In this document: positions 17,053 through 26,189 of the stretch, in pieces
Numbering within the stretch: position 1 is the stretch's first letter
Layout: every line of letters begins with the position of its first letter
Assembly (NCBI RefSeq): GCF_003386235.1
Contig: NZ_QRDZ01000010.1
Span: 106,100 to 170,099, forward strand
Length of the DNA stretch: 64,000 bases
Reading direction: 5' to 3'
DNA from: Cohnella phaseoli
Lineage (GTDB): Bacteria; Bacillota; Bacilli; Paenibacillales; Paenibacillaceae
Notes under the pieces: generated by a model
Told to the model about the DNA's origin: nothing
What the model saw: the letters and a program-made list of their open reading frames with translations, nothing else
The model's database searches: none
Program-made: the position numbers and the translations under genes

Positions 17053-17778
17053 ATGTTCATCACTGCAAGCCTGCTAGTCATTGGCGTGTGTCACCTGCAC
17101 AGGAAGTCCCATCGAGTACATGCAATCTTCTCGTGTGTATTTGAGCAACTTTACGCTTGGCTATATGCCAATTGGCTCTGCCATTCTTCCTATGGGCCAT
17201 CCGGCGTTGCCATCGCGCAAGCCGTCGCTCTTACTTTACCAGCGAGGTGTATTACGATTTATCTGAATATAAGTATCTTTATACAAGTTTTGGGGATAGG
17301 AATTGTAGTGACGATGCTCCTTTCTTTCTGGAAAAAGAGAGAGATCGAACGCTTGTATAGGGGTATGGGTTCAATTGTGGCGATTACCGGTATAGTCGGA
17401 TCGTTTCTGATTCGTGATGCACTAGTGAAGTCTTTGGATCGTGCCCGTATTCGATTTAATGATGAGGAACGATTTATCCAATGGGCTCTTTCGAAGTTCG
17501 ACACTTTCGCATTGTGGTCGCTGTTGGTGTTGGCCATTATTATTGTAGCTTTACTATTATACATATGGAAAAATAAGCAACGTTTAACGCCTGATAAACG
17601 GCTAGGCTTAACAGTAATTATCGTTCTTCTGATGGTTGCTTCCCCGATCGCGGCTATCGTTTATGGATTTGGAACGATCAATAAAGAATTTGATGTGGCG
17701 GCCTATATTTTGACACTGTCGATCTGTGAACTATCGATACTTTACATTCCGCTTCTATTTAAGAGAATGATGGCTTAA
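17053..17778 (+). CDS. small membrane protein, 5' end uncertain or broken
   Basis: From about 17250 to the TAA at 17778 the frame encodes a credible membrane protein with five hydrophobic segments (for example IFIQVLGIGIVVTMLLSFW and LGLTVIIVLLMVASPIAAI) separated by charged loops. The family is unknown. Residues encoded by 17053-17250 look out of character, and another frame over 17081-17266 reads more like protein, so the 5' end may be frameshifted or decayed. GTG 17308, 7 bases after GGGGATAGG, is one usable internal start (156 aa). A bidirectional terminator follows. Confidence 0.5.
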   Translation: MFITASLLVIGVCHLHRKSHRVHAIFSCVFEQLYAWLYANWLCHSSYGPSGVAIAQAVALTLPARCITIYLNISIFIQVLGIGIVVTMLLSFWKKREIERLYRGMGSIVAITGIVGSFLIRDALVKSLDRARIRFNDEERFIQWALSKFDTFALWSLLVLAIIIVALLLYIWKNKQRLTPDKRLGLTVIIVLLMVASPIAAIVYGFGTINKEFDVAAYILTLSICELSILYIPLLFKRMMA

Positions 17779-17818
17779 AAAATCGCCTGTCCCTTCAAGA
17801 GGACAAGGCGATTTTTTT
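17777..17818. terminator. bidirectional rho-independent terminator
   Basis: An A-run, the stem AATCGCC-TGTCC, a short loop, the stem GGACAAGGCGATT and a T-run of seven. It serves the + strand membrane protein and the convergent SLH protein gene on the - strand. Confidence 0.9.
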
Positions 17819-17838
17819 GTCGTGACGCAATAATCCGT

Positions 17839-20800
17839 CTAGATCAAATCCGATTTTTGCAGCAAGCGTTTAACGATAGAGGCAACCTCGGCTCTGGTTA
17901 TATAATCTTTCGGAGCCAGCTTGGTGCCGCTTTTTCCCGTTACGATTCCGGACTGTATGATGTCGGCGATGCCGCTAAGCGCCCAACTGGAAGCTTTTTT
18001 CGAATCCGCAAACGGACTTAATATCTTGTCGATCGATTGAGCGGAAAGCTTAGCTTTCAATCCGGTGATCGTCATCGCTTTAGCGGTAATGACCATAGCT
18101 TCTTCGCGAGTAATCTTAGCATTCGGATGGAAACTGCCGTCCTTCAGGCCGTTGATCAATTGATACGAATAGGCGGTACTAATCGCGCCGTTATACCAGT
18201 CGGAAGCTTTTACGTCCTTGAAAGGAGAGGCTTCGTTTTCCGGTTTAAGTCCCAATCCGCGAACGAGAATAGCTACGAATTCAGCACGAGTGATATCCGA
18301 CTCCGGACCGAAAGAACCGTCTCCTTTGCCGTCGATGACCATACGCGAACCCAAGTCGTTGACTGCGTCTTTAGCCCAATGATTGACAACATCGCTAAAC
18401 TCTATCGGATGCCATATGATCGAGTAGGCGCTATTGGTCAAACTATTCACTTTCGCGTAATACTTGCCGTCAATCATGACGATCTTGGTAGGTACATGAC
18501 GTACGGTTCCGTCCGCTTCGACAACAACGCCCGTTGTAATCTTCTTAGGATCAACGCCGTCCGGAATTGCAAACGTGCGTTCAACATAGGCGCTGAACTT
18601 GGATACGACAACCGTTTTACCTTCATAGGTCGCTTTAATCGTAAATTCAATCGGCGGTGCGATAAGGGTGAAGCTTCCTTTGTTCGCTGCATTCTCCACC
18701 GCTTTTATCGTATTCGCGGTCGATTCGGCGATTTCGATCCGCACCTTTATATCTTTCAGAGGGACCGAATTGCCGATCTGATCGGAGATAGAGCCGATGT
18801 TGATTTGTTGAACGGGGAGCGTGTAAGCTGCTTGATTCGTTCTGATTTCCAAAACCGCTTGCTTGCTTTCCATGTTTCGAATCATCTGACCGTTCAGTTC
18901 GCCTACGACGACATCGGACTCGGCCATCACCGGAATAATGACGGTCGCGCCCGGACCTTCCGCGGCGAGCTTGTCCTCCAGCTTTTTCTGGTCGACGGTT
19001 ACGGTGATTACGGTTCGTCCGTTCACTTTGGATGTCATTGCCGTGCCCATGCGCTCCACTTTGCCGTTAACGAGCACATCCACGCTTGTTGTCGCGGAAC
19101 TTGGATTCTCGTTCGAAGCGTTGCCGCCGCCGGATGGCGAAGGGCTGCCACTGGGTGACGAAGCCGTGACAGCAGAGGTCAATAAACTCTCCGCAGCTAA
19201 TCCTGTAGTCGTGCCCGTATTCGCAATCGGCGTCACTTCAAAACTAATGTACTTTCCAAGATCGGCCGACCGCAACGTATAGGAGGTTGACGTTGCTCCC
19301 GAGATTGCCGTCTTGTTCGCTCCCATCGCATCATCTGAGCGATACCACTTGAATAAACTCGTACCTTCCGCATCAGAGTTTGCATCGCTATAGGTGTAAC
19401 TTCCGGTTAAGGGTGAGCCAACCTGTGCCGTTCCCGTGATACTCACATGGGAGGCTTTCGGTGCGACCTCTCCGAAAACAATGCCGGATGTGTTTTCAAC
19501 ATTGTTTAGCGTCAGATCAGCTTGAATGCCGTCTCCATCTTTGCCTATTAAAGTTCCTCCGTTGGCAAGCAAGGAACTTCCAATGGTAATGACATCGGTA
19601 CCTAGGTCAGAAGCCTTCACCACATATTTGAATGTCAGGATACTGGTGCGCGTACCGCCGGAATAAATCGCCTCAACCGCGTTGCTACCGATCGTTAACG
19701 GCAAAATTGCAGGGTTTATACGCGCCCGCATCACTTCCGAGAAATGAACCTTAAAGAGCAATTCTTCGCCCACATTATAAACCTTTGCCTCAGGCACTTC
19801 GACCGACGTGATCGTCGGAGCTGAAGCGTTTAGACTGATCTGGACAAACGGCTTAGTGTCAATGCTCGCTTGACTGGCATTGCCTCCAGCATCGACAATC
19901 GATCCGTTCGTGCTGTCAATCAGTCCTAATGCGTCAATATTGACGTCTCTATCCGTATCTTGAACGGTATAACGGAATATGAGATCGGTCGGTTCTAAGT
20001 CCGGTACATCGGACACATATACAGCCTGAGCTACGGAATGGGCGCCGGACAGTAACGACAAACTCGGAATACCGCTAACCTTTACGGGTTCCGTGAAGCG
20101 AATCCCGAAATCAAAGCTTTCTCCTGTGACGTAATTCGGCTTGGTCGGATAATTCGGAGGGTAAAAGAAATGCTGTACTTTAGGGAGGACGGCATCGACG
20201 CGCACGTCCGAAAGCGCAAGCTTGTAAACGGCGAGAGGCATCGGCGTCGATGCGCTCGCGTCGTTGATGCTTCCACCGTTTAATTGAATGGCGTTGTCGA
20301 CCCTAATCCCGTTAAGAGCTTCGTCCCCGTTCTGAACGGTATATCGGAACGTAACTTTGTTCCCTGATACATCCGCAACCTTTGCTTGCTTTTCTATTGG
20401 CGCTTGTGTTGTTCCGAAGAACAATGGGAGATAAGGCTCGTCGGTCACGGTCACGTTCTGATTATATTGGAATACGAAATCCAAGATCTTGCCTTCATTA
20501 TAGTAGCCGTCAGCAGGAATGATCTCCGTTACGGGGAAAGATCCGCCGGCGCTTACTTTAACGCCGGTAAGTTCTGTAGCCGTTCCATTCGGGAAAACCG
20601 GATTGATTAGGTTATGTGCGGCATCCTCAATCACGCCTCCATACATCTTTATTTCATTGTCGATCGTAATCCCGTCGAGATCTTCAAGGCCAGCTTCTAC
20701 GTTATAAACAAATTCAAGCTGAATGAGCCCGTTTGTAGAGTTTACCGCTTCTGCGCGTACTTCAGTTCCACCGATATTGAGACTGAGATAGGGCTTACCA

Positions 20801-21363
20801 TAATTACTGACAACGTTGATATTCTCAGAGAATGTTACAAGGAACGAGAGAGGTTCGTTTGCAGCATACGTTTTATCAAGGGGATAACTAACGGAAAGAA
20901 TACTCGGAATGACCGTATCTATCTTGGTATTGGTATTCAGCACCGATGCACCGCTTGGACCAAACCCGCTGCCGAGATCGGCGGCCTCGCCAGAAGCATT
21001 CGTTATGGAAGCGCCATTTAATTGAATGGGGCCTAGGACTTGAATGCCGTCCGCATCATTATCGCCCGGTTGAACCTTGTAAGAGAATGACAAATGTGTC
21101 GAGGAGTAAGGCACAGACTTATAAAATGCGTCCCGCATTGTACCGTCAACATCGAGCTTCAGGCTAGGCGTTCCGCCTGTCACGCTCACATTCTCGTTAA
21201 ATACTACGGTGAATTCAATCACTTCTCCGGCTATATACGTTTTGACCAGGGGCAGGCTCAGTCCCGTAGTCGTTGGCGAAGCTGCATTAACGTGATTCAC
21301 GGCAAGCGATGTCGTAAAAAGCAAAAACACAAGCAATGCTGCGGTCATCCTTCTCAGTGCCAC
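17839..21363 (-). CDS. SLH-anchored surface protein with Ig/cadherin-like repeats
   Basis: 1174 residues. A signal peptide (about 1-28) is followed by five repeats of roughly 120 residues. Each begins with a Tyr-x-x-Gly-Glu segment, has FSE/FNE-V and FxYxVxxGD strands and ends in GGxIxDAxGN-like text: extracellular beta-sandwiches of Ig/cadherin type. A further Ig-like domain (about 645-740) with TSYTLRSADLGKYISFEVTP follows, then a Ser/Pro/Gly linker, a 220-residue module shared with the divergent neighbour, and three SLH domains (about 988-1174; FSDVVNHWAKDAV, ITRAEF, ITREEAM, ITRAEVASI) that bind pyruvylated wall polymer. GTG start with AGGAGG 8 bases upstream. Probably an S-layer-associated adhesin or cell-surface spacer; ligand unknown. 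Confidence 0.88.
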   Translation of the reverse strand: MALRRMTAALLVFLLFTTSLAVNHVNAASPTTTGLSLPLVKTYIAGEVIEFTVVFNENVSVTGGTPSLKLDVDGTMRDAFYKSVPYSSTHLSFSYKVQPGDNDADGIQVLGPIQLNGASITNASGEAADLGSGFGPSGASVLNTNTKIDTVIPSILSVSYPLDKTYAANEPLSFLVTFSENINVVSNYGKPYLSLNIGGTEVRAEAVNSTNGLIQLEFVYNVEAGLEDLDGITIDNEIKMYGGVIEDAAHNLINPVFPNGTATELTGVKVSAGGSFPVTEIIPADGYYNEGKILDFVFQYNQNVTVTDEPYLPLFFGTTQAPIEKQAKVADVSGNKVTFRYTVQNGDEALNGIRVDNAIQLNGGSINDASASTPMPLAVYKLALSDVRVDAVLPKVQHFFYPPNYPTKPNYVTGESFDFGIRFTEPVKVSGIPSLSLLSGAHSVAQAVYVSDVPDLEPTDLIFRYTVQDTDRDVNIDALGLIDSTNGSIVDAGGNASQASIDTKPFVQISLNASAPTITSVEVPEAKVYNVGEELLFKVHFSEVMRARINPAILPLTIGSNAVEAIYSGGTRTSILTFKYVVKASDLGTDVITIGSSLLANGGTLIGKDGDGIQADLTLNNVENTSGIVFGEVAPKASHVSITGTAQVGSPLTGSYTYSDANSDAEGTSLFKWYRSDDAMGANKTAISGATSTSYTLRSADLGKYISFEVTPIANTGTTTGLAAESLLTSAVTASSPSGSPSPSGGGNASNENPSSATTSVDVLVNGKVERMGTAMTSKVNGRTVITVTVDQKKLEDKLAAEGPGATVIIPVMAESDVVVGELNGQMIRNMESKQAVLEIRTNQAAYTLPVQQINIGSISDQIGNSVPLKDIKVRIEIAESTANTIKAVENAANKGSFTLIAPPIEFTIKATYEGKTVVVSKFSAYVERTFAIPDGVDPKKITTGVVVEADGTVRHVPTKIVMIDGKYYAKVNSLTNSAYSIIWHPIEFSDVVNHWAKDAVNDLGSRMVIDGKGDGSFGPESDITRAEFVAILVRGLGLKPENEASPFKDVKASDWYNGAISTAYSYQLINGLKDGSFHPNAKITREEAMVITAKAMTITGLKAKLSAQSIDKILSPFADSKKASSWALSGIADIIQSGIVTGKSGTKLAPKDYITRAEVASIVKRLLQKSDLI

Positions 21364-21590
21364 GATGGTGCCTCCTAATTTTTCTCATAATTTTATTCAG
21401 AATATATTATTATTTCAAAACAGTAAACAGAAATTACGAATAAGTAATCCTTTGAGGCCGCCTTGATGTTGGGGAAGTTTCTTTTATGGTTAAATCGGTA
21501 CTCTTAAACTGTGTGATCCAATTAGGTGTCGTTACATCCGGTCATCCCGAATAGTCGCTTAAGGAGTCGACAGATCCCGTGGCTTTCTCT
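21364..21590. other. divergent intergenic region between two SLH protein genes
   Basis: This stretch carries the AT-rich upstream region of the - strand SLH gene (about 21370-21450). A -10-like TAATAT/TATATT cluster is present there, but its -35 is not convincing. The rest leads into the direct-repeat promoter of the + strand gene. No gene is visible. Confidence 0.5.
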
Positions 21591-21623
21591 GTTTAGTCTG
21601 TGTTTAGGGTGCTCTACTATAAT
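21591..21623 (+). promoter_or_regulatory. promoter with 11-bp-pitch direct repeats (SARP/OmpR-type activator site)
   Basis: Heptamers GTTTAGT (21591-21597) and GTTTAGG (21602-21608) are spaced exactly 11 bp. Nine bases later comes a perfect -10, TATAAT (21618-21623). No -35 hexamer is present; the repeats take its place. The arrangement resembles promoters driven by SARP/OmpR-type regulators and is repeated at 60473-60506. Confidence 0.6.
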
Positions 21624-21668
21624 GGAAATTGACGAAAAACAGCGAAGAATAGAATGGGAGGCGACAAG

Positions 21669-24600
21669 ATGTCGACAAGTAAAGAGAAAGAGACCGGCAA
21701 GAGGTTCGGTCATAGAAGTAGAAAGGCGATTTTTCTTGTTTTTGCATTTCTGCTGGCGCTGCCGGCGATGACGGGGGGGAATATTGCGAATGCGGCATCC
21801 GATGCGAGCAGTTGGACGCTCGTAGACGACGGCGAACTTATCAAAGATAGGTCAAAGAGTCTTTACAATACCGACCTTATCGAGTATAACGGAGACCTGT
21901 ATGTCCTATGGTCGGAAGATGCCGACTTAAACGTTCTCATGCATGCGATGAAATATGATGGAAGGGATTGGGCTTCCGTAGACGAGCCTCAAACAGGGTG
22001 TCCCGCCGGATGCCTGAATGCGTACGGGAATGAAAACAGGTTCGCAAATAAAGCGGTTTTTCCTTCGCTTGCCGTATATAAGGGCAAATTATATGCCTCT
22101 TGGTACGAAGGCTATCTCACATTCGACTATCGAGCCAGAGTCAGACAGTTTGACGGGACGAATTGGACGACGGTAGATGGCGGTACGTTGAATATGGCGC
22201 CTGGATTGTCGTGGGATCCGCGAATAACGGTTTTTAACGATGAACTGTATGCGATATGGCAAGAAGGTTCCCAAATTCAAGTTAAAAAATACGACGATAC
22301 GGGAGCGGGATGGCAAGTTGCATCTCCGACGCCAAGTCTGAGCGGAAGTGGGGCAGGAAGCCCTCAATTGGCCGTATACAACGGTTCTCTGTATGCCGTG
22401 TGGCGCGAAGAATCGGGCACGCAGGGCGTGCAGAAGATCAAAGTGAGCCGCTATGTCGGAGGAAGAGACTGGGAGTCGATAGACGGCGGAGGCTTTGGTT
22501 CCGATGTGGACACGTACATCAACCATCCGAACGTGGCCGTATTCGGGGACAAAATGTACGTCGCTTGGTCGGACAACAACAAGGCTATTCGGGTCAAGTC
22601 CTACGACGAAGAGAACGGGTGGCAATGGGCGGATGACAATGCCGGGTTGAATTACACCGCCGGAAGCAACGTTTCCGTTCCGAAATTAATCGCATACGAC
22701 GGCCTATTGTACGCCGCTTGGGTCGAGTCGAATACCGTCAGGGCGAAAAAGTACGACGGCATCAGCTGGACGAGCGCAGACAGCGACCACGGGCTTAATG
22801 CCCGGGACAACTCGACCGCCAACCATCCTTCGCTCGCCGTATATGGCGGCAAATTGTTTGCGGCATGGACGGAGAAGTACGATGGCAAAAACCAGGTTCG
22901 AGTCGCAAAAATGCCTGTGCTCGAAGCCCCCGACGCCCCGCAGTTCGTGACGGCTGTCGAGGGGGACGGCGAAGCGACGGTCAACTTTTATCCGCCGGCG
23001 AGCAACGGAGGCAGTCCGATTACGGAATATACCGTAACGTCGGAGCCTGAAGGAATTACGAAGAAGGGCAGTACCAGTCCGATCAAAGTGACGGGTTTGA
23101 CGAACGGACAGAGCTACACCTTCACCGTGACGGCGAAGAATGCATTAGGAACCTCTGAGGCATCCGATCCTTCAAACAGTATAACGCCGAAGGCGGGCTT
23201 TAAAATCTTCGTGTCCGGCGGAATGGATGAACCAGCGGACGTGGCTGCCGACGACGATGGTAACATCTATGTTACGGATTCTGAAGAAGGTCAGGTTCTC
23301 AAATACGATGCGAACGGCACGCTCCTGTCGGTGTGGCAGCAGATTGACCCGAGTTCGGAAGTTAACTTCAATGTGCCTGTCGGCATTGCCGTAAGCGTGA
23401 CCGGAAGCGTCTATGTGGCGGACAAATTGAACGCTCGGGTGTATTCTTTCAACGATAGCGGCAGTTTGGTGGGAATAATGGGCGAGAGCGGCGAGTTGAC
23501 CGCTCCAAGCGGTGTAGCCCTAGACAAGGTTAGCGGCAAAGTCTATGTTGCAGACTCGTCCCAAATCAAAGTGTACGACGCGAACGGCAGCCTTGAAGGA
23601 ACGTGGGGAGACGTTCCGGGCAACGGAGCGGGACAATTCCGTAATCCTGTGGGCATCGCGGTAGACGCCGACGGCAATGTCTATGTCGCCGACACCGGAA
23701 ATCATCAAATTCAGAAGTGGGACGCTAACGGCCAATTCGTTAAAAAGTGGGGAAGCATAGGCGCTTTGGACGGTCACTTCAATAGACCGGGCGGGGTCAC
23801 TGTGGATGGAGACGGGAATGTCTTCGTCGCCGATACGTTTAACAATCGGATTCAGAAGTTCGATTCCGAAGGCAATTTCCAGATGACGTGGGGAATGTTA
23901 GGAGATGACGAAGGCCAATTTGTTTTTCCTCGCGGCATAACGGTAGACAATTCTGGCAATGTCTATGTTGCGGACACGGACAACAGCCGCATCCAGATTT
24001 TGCGCAAAGGTCCGTTGCTGCCGACGATCACGGCTCAGCCTTCGAATACGACGGCCGCCAATGGCAGCGCAAGTTTTAGCGTTACGGCTACAGGAACGGG
24101 ATTAACCTACCAGTGGCAAGTGTATTCGGCCTTGTCCAACAGCTTTATGAACGTGCCGGAAGCGACAAATTCGACGTTGACGCTCGTCCAATTGTCTGCG
24201 TCAGATAGCGGGGCACGGTACCGGGTGATTGTCAGCGGTAGCGGAGAGTCGGTGACGTCGTCCGAGGCGACGCTGACCGTAGACGGCGCGGCGGCGAATC
24301 CTGCGAACAACAGCGTAACGGCGAATACCCTGACGGTCAAGGTGGGCGCAACCATTACTCTGAGCGCGACAGGCGATCGGCAAGCGGCGGATGGAACCGT
24401 GAACGGGGACGAAAGGTACGTTCCGACGACATGGACGTCTACGGAAGAATCCAAGTCCGGCGCGTTCGAATGGAACGACGACGTCAACGGCTACGTCTCG
24501 TCGTACGTGACTACGGGGACAGGAAGCTTCGTTGTCACGGCAACGTTCCGGAAGCAAAGATGGAACGGCTCGGAATGGGTGGACATCGTTGGCTCGACGT

Positions 24601-25955
24601 CGACGAGCACGGTGAGCGTTACTGTGAACGCCGCTTCACCGGGAGGCGGATCCGTATCACCGGGAACCGCGCCGTCGACAGGGCCGGCCGCGGGAACCGA
24701 GGACAGCAATGCGGATATTCTCGTCAACGGTAAAGCAGAGAGCGCAGGCAAGGCAACGACAACCAGGATGAACAATCGGAAAGTTACGACGATTGCGATT
24801 GACGCGGACAAGCTGGACAAGCGTCTAGCCTCGGTAGGAGATCGTGCGATCGTAACCATTCCGGTCGGCGGCGATTCCGATGTCGTCATCGGAGAATTGA
24901 ACGGCCAAATGATCAAGAATATGGAGGGCCGGCAGGCGATTCTGGAAATCCGAACGGATCGCGCGACCTATACCGTACCTGCGCTGCAAATCGACATCGA
25001 TGCCGTTTCCAAAGAAATCGGCGCTTCGGTGGCCTTGAAGGACATCAAGGTACGAGTCGAAATTGCCGCATCCTCGGCAAGTACGGTACAACTGGCGGAA
25101 GGCGCCGGTACCAAAGGGGATTTCACTCTGGTTGCCCCGCCTGTAGATTTTAAGATCACAATCTCGTACGGCGATAAGACCATCGAGATCGCGAAGTTTA
25201 ACGCTTATGTGGAACGGACGATTGCGATTCCGGATAGCGTAGATCCGAACCGGATTACGACGGGAGTCGTCATTGAACCCGATGGTACGGTGCGCCACGT
25301 TCCGACTAAGATCATCGTTGCGGACGGCAAGTATTATGCACGAATTAACAGTTTGACCAACAGCACTTATTCGGTCGTATGGCATCCGCTTGCTTATAGC
25401 GATTTGGCGGGTCATTGGGCGGAAGAAACGGTGAACGATATGGGCTCGCGCATGGTGATCGAGGGGACGGGCAGCAGCACGTTTAGTCCGGACCGAGACA
25501 TCACCAGAGCCGAGTTTGCAGCAATTGTCGTTCGCGGATTGGGACTCAAGCTGGACAAAGGCACAACGCCATTCACCGATGTAGCGGCATCCGACTGGTA
25601 TGCCGGTGCGGTGAATGCGGCATACAAATACGGCCTGATTGACGGTTTCAAGGACGGCAAGTTCCGTCCGAATGACAAGATTACGCGGGAACAAGCCCTG
25701 CTGATCATCGCCAAAGCGATGGCGATAACCGGATTGAAGGAGAAGCTTCCGGCGAAGTCCGCAGATACCCTGTTGAAAGGCTACGAAGACAATTCGTCCG
25801 TGTCCGGTTGGGCGCGAAGCGGAGTGGCCGACAGTGTGCAAGCCGGCATCGTGACGGGAAGAAACGGCGCGACGCTTGCTCCGAAGGCCTATATGACCCG
25901 GGCCGAGGTCGCAGCCATCGTTAGTCGCCTGTTGAAGGAATCGGGCCTCATCTAA
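21669..25955 (+). CDS. SLH-anchored surface protein: seven-bladed propeller, FN3, NHL repeats, Ig-like
   Basis: 1428 residues. The start ATG 21669 follows GGGAGG. Order of parts: a signal peptide with a long basic N-region; seven repeats of about 55-60 residues, each with AVYxGxLYAxWxE and KYDGxxW strands (about 45-420), likely a beta-propeller; an FN3 domain (about 421-515; SNGGSPITEYTVTSEPEG); at least five NHL repeats (about 517-785; GNVYVADTGNHQIQKW), a second propeller; an Ig-like domain; a beta domain; a module shared with the divergent SLH protein; and three SLH domains (about 1240-1428). Two propellers on a wall-anchored stalk point to a large binding surface, perhaps for glycans or protein partners. 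A terminator follows. Confidence 0.88.
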   Translation: MSTSKEKETGKRFGHRSRKAIFLVFAFLLALPAMTGGNIANAASDASSWTLVDDGELIKDRSKSLYNTDLIEYNGDLYVLWSEDADLNVLMHAMKYDGRDWASVDEPQTGCPAGCLNAYGNENRFANKAVFPSLAVYKGKLYASWYEGYLTFDYRARVRQFDGTNWTTVDGGTLNMAPGLSWDPRITVFNDELYAIWQEGSQIQVKKYDDTGAGWQVASPTPSLSGSGAGSPQLAVYNGSLYAVWREESGTQGVQKIKVSRYVGGRDWESIDGGGFGSDVDTYINHPNVAVFGDKMYVAWSDNNKAIRVKSYDEENGWQWADDNAGLNYTAGSNVSVPKLIAYDGLLYAAWVESNTVRAKKYDGISWTSADSDHGLNARDNSTANHPSLAVYGGKLFAAWTEKYDGKNQVRVAKMPVLEAPDAPQFVTAVEGDGEATVNFYPPASNGGSPITEYTVTSEPEGITKKGSTSPIKVTGLTNGQSYTFTVTAKNALGTSEASDPSNSITPKAGFKIFVSGGMDEPADVAADDDGNIYVTDSEEGQVLKYDANGTLLSVWQQIDPSSEVNFNVPVGIAVSVTGSVYVADKLNARVYSFNDSGSLVGIMGESGELTAPSGVALDKVSGKVYVADSSQIKVYDANGSLEGTWGDVPGNGAGQFRNPVGIAVDADGNVYVADTGNHQIQKWDANGQFVKKWGSIGALDGHFNRPGGVTVDGDGNVFVADTFNNRIQKFDSEGNFQMTWGMLGDDEGQFVFPRGITVDNSGNVYVADTDNSRIQILRKGPLLPTITAQPSNTTAANGSASFSVTATGTGLTYQWQVYSALSNSFMNVPEATNSTLTLVQLSASDSGARYRVIVSGSGESVTSSEATLTVDGAAANPANNSVTANTLTVKVGATITLSATGDRQAADGTVNGDERYVPTTWTSTEESKSGAFEWNDDVNGYVSSYVTTGTGSFVVTATFRKQRWNGSEWVDIVGSTSTSTVSVTVNAASPGGGSVSPGTAPSTGPAAGTEDSNADILVNGKAESAGKATTTRMNNRKVTTIAIDADKLDKRLASVGDRAIVTIPVGGDSDVVIGELNGQMIKNMEGRQAILEIRTDRATYTVPALQIDIDAVSKEIGASVALKDIKVRVEIAASSASTVQLAEGAGTKGDFTLVAPPVDFKITISYGDKTIEIAKFNAYVERTIAIPDSVDPNRITTGVVIEPDGTVRHVPTKIIVADGKYYARINSLTNSTYSVVWHPLAYSDLAGHWAEETVNDMGSRMVIEGTGSSTFSPDRDITRAEFAAIVVRGLGLKLDKGTTPFTDVAASDWYAGAVNAAYKYGLIDGFKDGKFRPNDKITREQALLIIAKAMAITGLKEKLPAKSADTLLKGYEDNSSVSGWARSGVADSVQAGIVTGRNGATLAPKAYMTRAEVAAIVSRLLKESGLI

Positions 25956-25973
25956 TCTAATATCGAATATGAG

Positions 25974-26023
25974 AAAAGCCGCTTCCGGCCGACGTTTGCA
26001 GACGTTGGCGGAAGCGGCTTTTT
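25974..26023 (+). terminator. rho-independent terminator after propeller/SLH gene
   Basis: A long stem, AAAAGCCGCTTCCG against CGGAAGCGGCTTTTT, with an internal GACGTTTGCAGACGTT loop region and a T-run on the 3' side. Confidence 0.92.
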
Positions 26024-26094
26024 AATCGGGGCTCCCGGGGCTTATCATGCCCTGGCGCTTTAGACCGCTCCTGTGTTCTTGAGAAAATCTTCAT

Positions 26095-26123
26095 TTGACT
26101 ATAAGGCGAGTTTTTTTCATTAT
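26095..26123 (+). promoter_or_regulatory. sigma-A-type promoter of PBP gene
   Basis: TTGACT at 26095-26100, a 17-base spacer, and CATTAT at 26118-26123 lie about 65 bases before the start codon of the penicillin-binding protein. Confidence 0.5.
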
Positions 26124-26189
26124 TATTTTAGACTTGAAACCATCTTTTCTGGTTAATGATACTTATTACCACAGTTGGAGAAGACATCT

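Noticed and set aside
24825..25841. Long - strand open frame (338 codons) opposite the propeller/SLH gene
   Set aside because: Its product is Arg/His-rich with no family, has no ribosome binding site, and mirrors the conserved SLH coding frame on the + strand. A similar + strand shadow lies opposite the other SLH gene (18037-19158).
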